The notes under the pieces: model-generated
What the model was told of the DNA's origin: nothing
Databases searched by the model: none
The model's input: the letters and a program-made list of their open reading frames with translations, nothing else
Part shown: piece after piece, positions 38,101-47,100 of the stretch
How the letters are laid out: the number at the start of each line of letters is the position of its first letter
How positions within the stretch are numbered: position 1 is the stretch's first letter
Assembly: GCA_964030475.1 (NCBI GenBank)
Contig: CAXIPT010000009.1
Location: 3,338,223-3,402,222, forward strand
Direction of reading: 5' to 3'
DNA: 64,000 nucleotides
DNA from: Tethya wilhelma
Lineage: Eukaryota > Porifera > Demospongiae > Tethyida > Tethyidae
Translations under genes and position numbers: made by a program

Positions 38101-41100
38101 ATACAGTAGTACATAGTCGCATGAACACGAAATATTTCTCATATCTATCTGCTTTATGTAAAGGTAATCAAAGTATATGTTAAGTTCGATACAGCTTTGT
38201 ATAAAAGTGCAATTGTTGATTGTGAAATTAAGTATGTCATTGTTAGTCACAAAATTGCAAATAGGTGTCAAACTATTCACCGTTAATCCTTTTTTTGAAT
38301 TCTGATTTTGAGCTCTATTTGTTGAAGTTACGTTGGATATTGAAATGATAGTTTTCCCACTTGGTTGCTTGATATAATTTCTGGATGTGTTTACTATGTT
38401 AAACAAATCTATGTGAGTGTCACAGTTAATGATTACAAAAGCAAGATTTCCTTCACTCCCTGTATTATTCAACAACATCACATGTTCCAGTGTAACACGA
38501 ACAATGTTATTTCCTGCATGTGCAAATAGTATGCTTAATCCTGATGCTAAATGATTTTCTGACATATTTCCGTGTGTAAACTGTGAATTGCTGATTACAT
38601 ACTTGTGACTTGAGCTGCTGTATACTGCTGTTGTTATTATCATGCAATTTATTGCATTGTACGACAGACTTGAATCATAAAGTTGAAAGCTAGAGCCTGC
38701 ACTCAAAACCAAAAGACCTACTCCATTTGAACCATTAATAGATACTTCTGATACGGAAATCTCTGAAGACATAACAATTGCTATGGTACACTGTCTTAGT
38801 ATGTTGAAGTCTATTGTTTCTCTGAAACTGAATATTATCGAACTGGTTATGTCTTCAACCATGTCATTGAATGTAAGACCATTGCAGTGTGAGAATGTAA
38901 GGCCATGTATTGATACATACCTGACATTGATAAAATATAAGCCAAGGCTCACATAATCTGTGCAGTGCACACTACTCATAATGTTGCCTCCTCTTTGTAT
39001 GTTTCCAGTCAGCATAAAATGTTCAATATCGTAAGTTTCAATGTTTCCGAATGATTCATTTACTACATGCTCACCTGGTAGAAGTTCAATGGTTGTATTT
39101 GAGCGGAAAAATATCTCATGATGAGATAAAACGTGCTGTAGAGAATAGCACTGGTGATCATGGCATGTTGCCTCTCCATTTGTTCTTGTGTTGGTTGGAA
39201 CTACCAAGATGTGGTCCTGTGATTCCACACTGTGAATGATAACAGCCAAAGAAATAGTAGATACAAGAAGAGGGAGATAATCCATGATTCTTTTTGTAGT
39301 TTTGTATCAATCAAATGATAAGTTGATTGCCAACATCTTGGTATAGTATGTTCTCCTTTGCCTGATTTTTATAGTTTGGTTAGTCATGAGTTGAAAATTG
39401 TTTGCTAATAGTTTATGTTTATTGTTTGTTTGTAACTCTGATTAAATATTTTTTACAATAATAAAATGTATGATTAAGTATTCATGTTTATAGCTGTACA
39501 CTAGTTAATGAGTATACATTTGACGTTTTCAATGTTGTGATAAGAGAATAAGTTTGCACAAACAATCATACCAATCACTGCCAGTATAATAGCCTTGTTC
39601 CAGGCTCCTCCCTTGTATAGGCTAAGCACACAGTACATATCTTACCATACAGTCTGGCAGTGTATTTGGGTGAAGGAGAGAGGGGATTCTGCATAACCAT
39701 TACATTGACACATATCTATGAAAATCTCTTTTACATTTTTCATGCAGTTCCAAGTGGATTCCCCCAGACTTTCATGGACACCATTGAGTCATCTCGTTCC
39801 ATCACCTTCAGCTGGGATCCTCCACGAGTGGAGGAACAAAATGGACTGATTACATCCTACACTCTCAACGTCACTGAAACAGGAAGTGGAGTGACCATAC
39901 AGAGGACTGTTTCCAGCAGCCAAACCTCCATCACGGTGACCGGTCTCCTTCCATTCACTTCTTACGACTGTCTCATTGCAGCGTCTACTTCTGTTGGCCT
40001 GGGACCATTCAGCACCATCCTATCTGTTACTACACCTGAAGACAGTAAGTCACAAACAAACAGTCATACACCATTCAATGGCCGGGGAAGTTTCCTAATT
40101 TTGTGTGGTGTAAAAGATATACAGTTTATGATTATTTTGGATGCCCATGCCAAACGTATTGTACTGTACCAAAGTTAAAATTTTCATCTGGCTGAGTTCC
40201 ATCAGAATAGTTATAAAAACTACAAAAATTGTTTTCTTCTCAACACCATATACTTGTACATAGCTTCATTTTCTTAAGCTCTCTTGGTGCCAGATGATTC
40301 TATATAATATTTTGTTGTGAACCCTCAGTGTGTCTCTTCCACATGTAGGTCCTGCTCTTTCTCCCGTGAGTCTCAATGGTTCGGCTCTCGATTCCACTAC
40401 CCTCCAACTCACCTGGGCTCCTCCCAATCCTCCCCACCATGGAATCATTAGAGAGTACAGGATAAACATCACAGAGTTCGAGACGGGAAATGTCATCCGA
40501 TTGGTTTCACTTTCAACAAGCCTGATTGTTGGAAACCTGCATCCTGATTACACCTACAATTGGATCGTAACTGCATTTACAGTGGCTGAAGGCCCTTACA
40601 GTAGCAGCTCAAGTGTCACAACCCCAGAAGATGGCAAGTCCATAGTTTTAAAAAAAAAAAGAAACAATGAGATAGAGCATTAACTGCAATGTTTGTTGTT
40701 GTTTTATTTTGTCATTTCCATAATTTATGCAGNCAGTCAGTGCAGTCAGCTCTCGTTCCATTAGAGTTTCATGGGCACCTCCTCAAAATGACCAACAAAA
40801 TGGAATCATCCTCTTCTACCTTGTCACCGTGACCTCTACCTCTGGTACCCACGTCACTAGGAATGTCTCCTCAGTTCAACAGACAGTCACTGTAGCTGGG
40901 TTGAGTCCATTCACTGACTACAACTGTACTGTCCAAGCTGAGACTGTTGGCCTGGGTCCTTCTTCTCCAGCTGCTCAAACCAGCACACCTGAAGATGGTA
41001 TGAACTTCAGACTAAATCTTGTTTAGTTAAAATTGCACATTAAAGTTTAGTTAATACATGAGTGGATGTAGCTTGGGTATGAGGCTAAATGGATGCACTC

Positions 41101-44100
41101 CATTACTATATATGTTTGTGATTTTTATTATTTTTTATTATTCTACAGTACCTACTGGTCCTCCTGAGAGTGTGAGTGCCCAAGCCTTGGATCCCTCTCA
41201 CTTGATTCTCTCCTGGCAACCCCCTCTGCCTGAGCACAGACATGGCCTCATTCGAAGCTATACCATTGAAGTCACTGAGCTGGAGACGGGACTTGTGGAA
41301 CAGTTCAACACCACGAAGGAAATTATTGACATCAGAGACCGTCATCCTTTCTATCGATACAGCTGTGTTGTTGCTGCAGAGACCATTGGACTGGGACCAT
41401 TCTCTGTGGCCACTCTCATTCACATGCCAGAAGCAGGTATGGTCAGCTTAAAAATTAGTAGAGATTTTCAGCAATTCTGCACAAGTGACTTGGCTTTTAA
41501 TCTCTAGACAAACTATATGCAATGATAATTTGTGATATACACTATTGTAATTTGTATAATTGTGAGTATTGTGTTACCTATTTAGCTCCAACTGGATCAC
41601 CTCTGAACCTTACCATCACTGCTGTGAGTTCAACTGGTTTCCTGCTCTCTTGGGATGACCCACTAATGACCGATCGTAATGGAATCATAAGAAATTACAT
41701 CATCAATGTGACAGAGGAGGACACGGGCAACCTGTACCAGCTCATCTCAAACACCAACAGTCAGAGGGTGGAGTCTCTACATCCATACTATAACTATTCC
41801 TGTATAGTGTCAGCTGTCACTGTAGAGGCTGGGCCTTTCTCTGAATCCTTTTCAACAACCACCTCAGAAGATGGTACATTTGTTACAATGGATCTCTATG
41901 ACTGACTTTTGTTATTCCACTTATGTAGACTTGTACACAGGCCACTCCTTCTTTTTATGTTTCACACTAAAATCGGGAGGTTTTTTGAGTGAAACACAAA
42001 AAAGAGGGAGTGACCTTGGTATGCAGCTACTACCTGTGTATAAATAGCGAAGCAAGCACATGCAGTCAATTCTGTTTGACTGAGCGTAGTGTTGATGGCT
42101 TTTTTTTCTTGATTGCTTGTTCTTTTACAGTTCCATCTGGGCCACCTACTAGTTTTGTTGCTATGGCACTCTCCTCCACCTCTGTTGAACTAATGTGGGA
42201 GCCCCCTCTAATTCAAAAGCGTAATGGAATCATTACTCAGTATACAATCACTCAAATGATCGCAGGGAACTTCTCTACCTACACCACAAGTGACTTGTCT
42301 CTGGAGGTGATGGGCCTACGTCCATTTTCCATTTACACATTCACCATCACTGCCTCTACAAGCATTGGTGAAGGACCCCCTACACCTGGCATCACAGCTG
42401 TCACTTTGGAAGATGGTATGACCTATTCATCTATTCCCCTGCATACAGAGTTGGCTATTGTCATAATATAATTTAGTTGTAACTGAGCAGATACTACATG
42501 AGACTAATACCCTAGGATTTTGTGTTTCATGTGTTATGACAGGCAATCTAATGATTATCTTTGTGTTTCCTCTCCATCAGCTCCAGCTGGTGCTCCAGCC
42601 AATGTGGCATCCTCCAACATCACCTCCACCTCTCTCACTTTGACTTGGCTACCCCCGGCAACCACCCTTCAAAATGGAGTCATTAGGCATTACATCATTC
42701 TACGCTTGGAGGTTGACACTGGAACCAACTTCACCTACCAGACCCAGTCCCATACTTCATTCTCTATTGGAGACCTCCATCCATATTATACCTATCAGTT
42801 CAATGTGTTTGCTGTGACTTTGGAGGTGGGACCTGCCTCTCTTGACCACACTGTAACAACCCTTCAAGATGGTATTATATCATTGTATAGTTTTACACAC
42901 TATTACCGTTAGCCTTGTTCCCAGGCTATATTACTGTCTCTGCCTATAGCTAGCCAGATTCTTACACTCACTATAAGATAATCTGACTGAGTAGTAGTGT
43001 AATTATATCTGGAGCAATTTTCAATAATCACTAGTAATTGGTAGCTTTGATTAGGGATGTTAAATTTATTATCGTTTAATGATTGTGTTCTATGGTTTCC
43101 CTGCAGTACCCACGGCTCCTCCTGACACTATCTCTGCATCGCCAGTGGACTCCTCCACCCTTCTCATCAGCTGGATGCCTCCACCACCAGCATCACGCAA
43201 CGGACTCATCACTGAATACATCATTGACATCTCAGCAATGGAGACAGGAGATCACTTCCTGCACACGGCCCTTGGCTCTGACTCCTCCCTCACCATCTCC
43301 ATGTTGCATCCTGACTACACCTACACCTATGTGGTAGCTGCTAGGACTGCCATTGGACAAGGTCCCTTCAGCAGCTCAAACTCCATAAGGATGCCAGAAG
43401 ATGGTAGGTAATATTCTAAACAATCGCACAGTATATTGTGCATTCTAGCTATATAGTATTAATGAGACTGTTAGATAATATCTATATTATTATAGCAAGT
43501 ACTCTCAGCCATGCAAGCAAGAGTAGCAATTAAAGAATGTTGTTAGTATTACATGGTTTATGATATTGTTTATGAATCATTTTCCTCCCTGCCCATTCAT
43601 CATTACAGCTCCTACATTGCCTCCTCTCAACACTGCTGGTAGAGCTGTCAATTCCACTGCGATCCTCTTCACCTGGGAGCACCCTCTACCCAGTGGGCGC
43701 AATGGCAACATCACAGGCTATTACTTGATCCTCACAGAACTAGTGACCAACTCTACAACCATGTACAGACAGACGGGAAGTCGTCTTGACCTGGTGGTGG
43801 GCTCTCTCCATCCTTACTATGAGTATGAAAGTGTGATTGCAGCTGAGACTGCAGTGGGAAGAGGACCTTACGGAAATCCTTTTGTAGTCAGAACACTAGC
43901 TGATGGTATGATACAGAAATAGGAGTGTTGTATAAATGTAGTCAGACCAAGCTCAATGTTACATAATCTGTTAAGCAAAACCCTTTTCCCCCCACTTAAT
44001 GACCCAGTAATTTTTCATTGTTCTAGTTACTGGAAAGGGTAATCAAAGTGAAAAATGAAAATAGAAATAGCTATAACTACTACTGGTACTAACTGTAACC

Positions 44101-47100
44101 ATGCATGTGCAATGTTATGGGAACTGTCCAAACTACGATGAATCTCTGGCACTCATAAGTTATAACTATTGTTAGCTATATTAATTATTATTGCTCTTCT
44201 CTTCTCTGTTTTCAGTTCCTAGTGGTGTTCCTCTCAATGTGAGTGGTGTGGCTGTGAGCACTAGAAGCATCCAATTAATATGGAACCCTCCCGAAATGGA
44301 TCAACAAAATGGAGTCATCCAGCACTACTTTGTGGTGGTGAGAGTGACACAGACCCATTCCAGTTTCTCCATCAATTCCAGCAACACCTCCATCACTCTA
44401 CCCAACCTCCATCCAGCCTATGAGTACTCCATTGAAGTGGCAGCTGTCACCATCAATGTGGGACCATTTAGCAGTGCAATATCGATCACAACCCCTGATG
44501 ATGGTATGGATCAGTTACAATACATTAGCATCATGCACTCACAGTTTCAATACGTACACAGTGTGGTGCATCTTGTATGTTTTTACTACAGTGTGTGTTT
44601 ACCCTTATGTGCTATATCACCAGAAATTTGTTTGCTTTTTTTTCTGCCGCAGTGCCCACTGGTTCCCCTGTGGCAGTGAACGCTGTCTCCATCAGTTCTA
44701 CTAGTATCAGAATATCGTGGCAGGCACCTCTCCTGGAGCTACAGAATGGGGAGATCACCTCCTATTACATCACTGTGTTGGAGCTGGAGACAGACACCCT
44801 CATAAACATCACCACTGTAGCCACTGACAGCATCTACGTGGTCAACTCTCTTCATCCTTTCTACCACTACAACTGTTCAGTAGCAGCCTACACCAATGGG
44901 CTTGGACCGAGTGCCTACGTTGTGGTTCAGACACTACCAGAAGGTCTGTTGAGTTCAACTCTATAGCTATAGCTGAAGAGTTTTATTTGTGTGTAGACTT
45001 GTGCATAGCCTAGCTGTTACATTAGACCCTTCTTCTCTTGCTAGACCATCTTTTTGATCCCATTAAAAGAGATTAGTAGCCTCCTACCAAGGCTCCCCTC
45101 TGATACAATGCTAAGAGATTAGTACCATTTACTAATCAACACATATAGTAATGTAGTCCCTCCATTGGCAAGTTAATTTCACTTCCGCATTTTGAATCAT
45201 GAGCCCTTTTACTGATCTTAAGTGTTCAAGTGATTAAAATATTGTCGAATGTTTTGCAATTTTCTGTGTGCATACGTGTATATAGAGCCGAGCGAATCTC
45301 CCAGGAATGTGACTGTGGTTGCTACCAATGCCAGCAGTGTCCTAGTCTCCTGGGTCCCCCCTCCTCCTGAGGACAGGAATGGTGTCATCCAGGGATACAC
45401 TGTCAGAGTGGTGGGTGTTCAGACTGATGACGATTTCACTCTCAGCACAAGCTTCACTGAGATCGTTGTGGGAGGTCTTCATCCATTCTACACCTATCGG
45501 TTCACTGTGACCTCTGTAACCATCTCTCACGGTCCATTCAGTAACCCTGTTGCACTGACAATGCCATCTCTAGGTGAGTAGGTTTATGTGTATAGTTTAT
45601 AGTAGTTTATTTTCAACTGAGACCCCCCCCCCCTGCAGTATTTCAACAGGGAGTCTAATGGTGTATTTATACTGCAAGTTTATGCATGCGCTGTTACTCA
45701 CGTTAATGTTGGCACATAACATCATGGTTATGTTTCTCTGATTCAATATACCCTCTTACGGAACATGTTTCTCTTAACTTCAGCTCCCTCCCTCCCTGTG
45801 AGTAACCTCACAGTGGAAGCCACCTCTCCTACCTCACTGACCCTACGCTGGCTCCCTCCCAGTCACGATGAGTGGAATGGCATCATCACACGCTACACCA
45901 TTGAGTACAATCTCCTCAGACAAGTCCAGTTTGATGATGATAGAGATGATGATGACGTTTTACTGCCTTCTGAACCTTTGATGAGGTATATTGCCTATGC
46001 CCCTACCAATCTTCAGCCACTTAGAAATCCTTCCGACCCCCGAGCCATCACTGCTCCCTTGGTGTGGGAGGAGAGAGAGATCAATGGACTGGAAGAGTTC
46101 TACGTCTACAGTGTTTCCATTTACTATGAGAACTCTGCTGGGAGGAGCGCTAGTAGTGACTATACACTAGTTAATATGCCTTCAGCTGGTATGACATTGT
46201 ATCAGTTTAGCAAATGTCGTCCATTTTGTATGGTCATAGGTTTATTGTCAAAAAAGCTACAGATAGTATGTGTGTCGTTTCCCCTCAGCTCCCAGCGGTC
46301 CACCCCTGGATGTGACTGTCACTGCCCTCTCAGATTCTGCCATTGTCATTCGCTGGAGACCTCCTGAAGATCTGGAACAGAACGGTCCTATTCTTGGCTA
46401 TGATACAACCCTCACCTATAACAATGGAACAGGGAAGGTCTATTCATCAAGAGGAGACACCTCCAGTATCCAAATTGAAGGTATGCTTAGTCTTTATCAA
46501 CTAGTATCAATTCAAGGCTTACAACAAATGCCAGTCAGTGTGAAGTTTGCTTATGTTGTATATACTGCTGGATGCATGATCAGCTGGTCGTGAGTCTTGT
46601 CAGTGATCTCAAAACAGTTAGGTATTACTTGTAGTGCTTGTCTTTAATCCTAGACTGGCACTAAATGCTAGCGTTCTTTCATAGCCTGAATTCTCCACAG
46701 TCCAGAGAAAAAGTAGCATTTTCGCTTGAGGTTGCATCACTTTCAGTAAACATTCACACATAATTTGCGACAATAAATTAATATTATGATAATGTAGTAA
46801 AAGACACTAGTTACTAACATGGTGTTGCATGTGTGTTTCTTCTATAAAGGCCTTGCAAAATTTGCTATCATTAATGTCACTGTTGCTGCCAGAAGTGATG
46901 TTGGTACTGGACCACCATCAGTCCCGGTCGTTGTGAGGACATTTGGAGGATGTAAGCATAGAACTATGTATTGTACATCATGTCTTGTATTGTAATATGT
47001 GCACAATTAAGTGCTTGACCATGTGATTACAGTACCTGGTGCTCCCAGTGGATTAAAGAGCACTATTGTGGACAAGAATAGTGTGATGTTGGTGTGGGCT

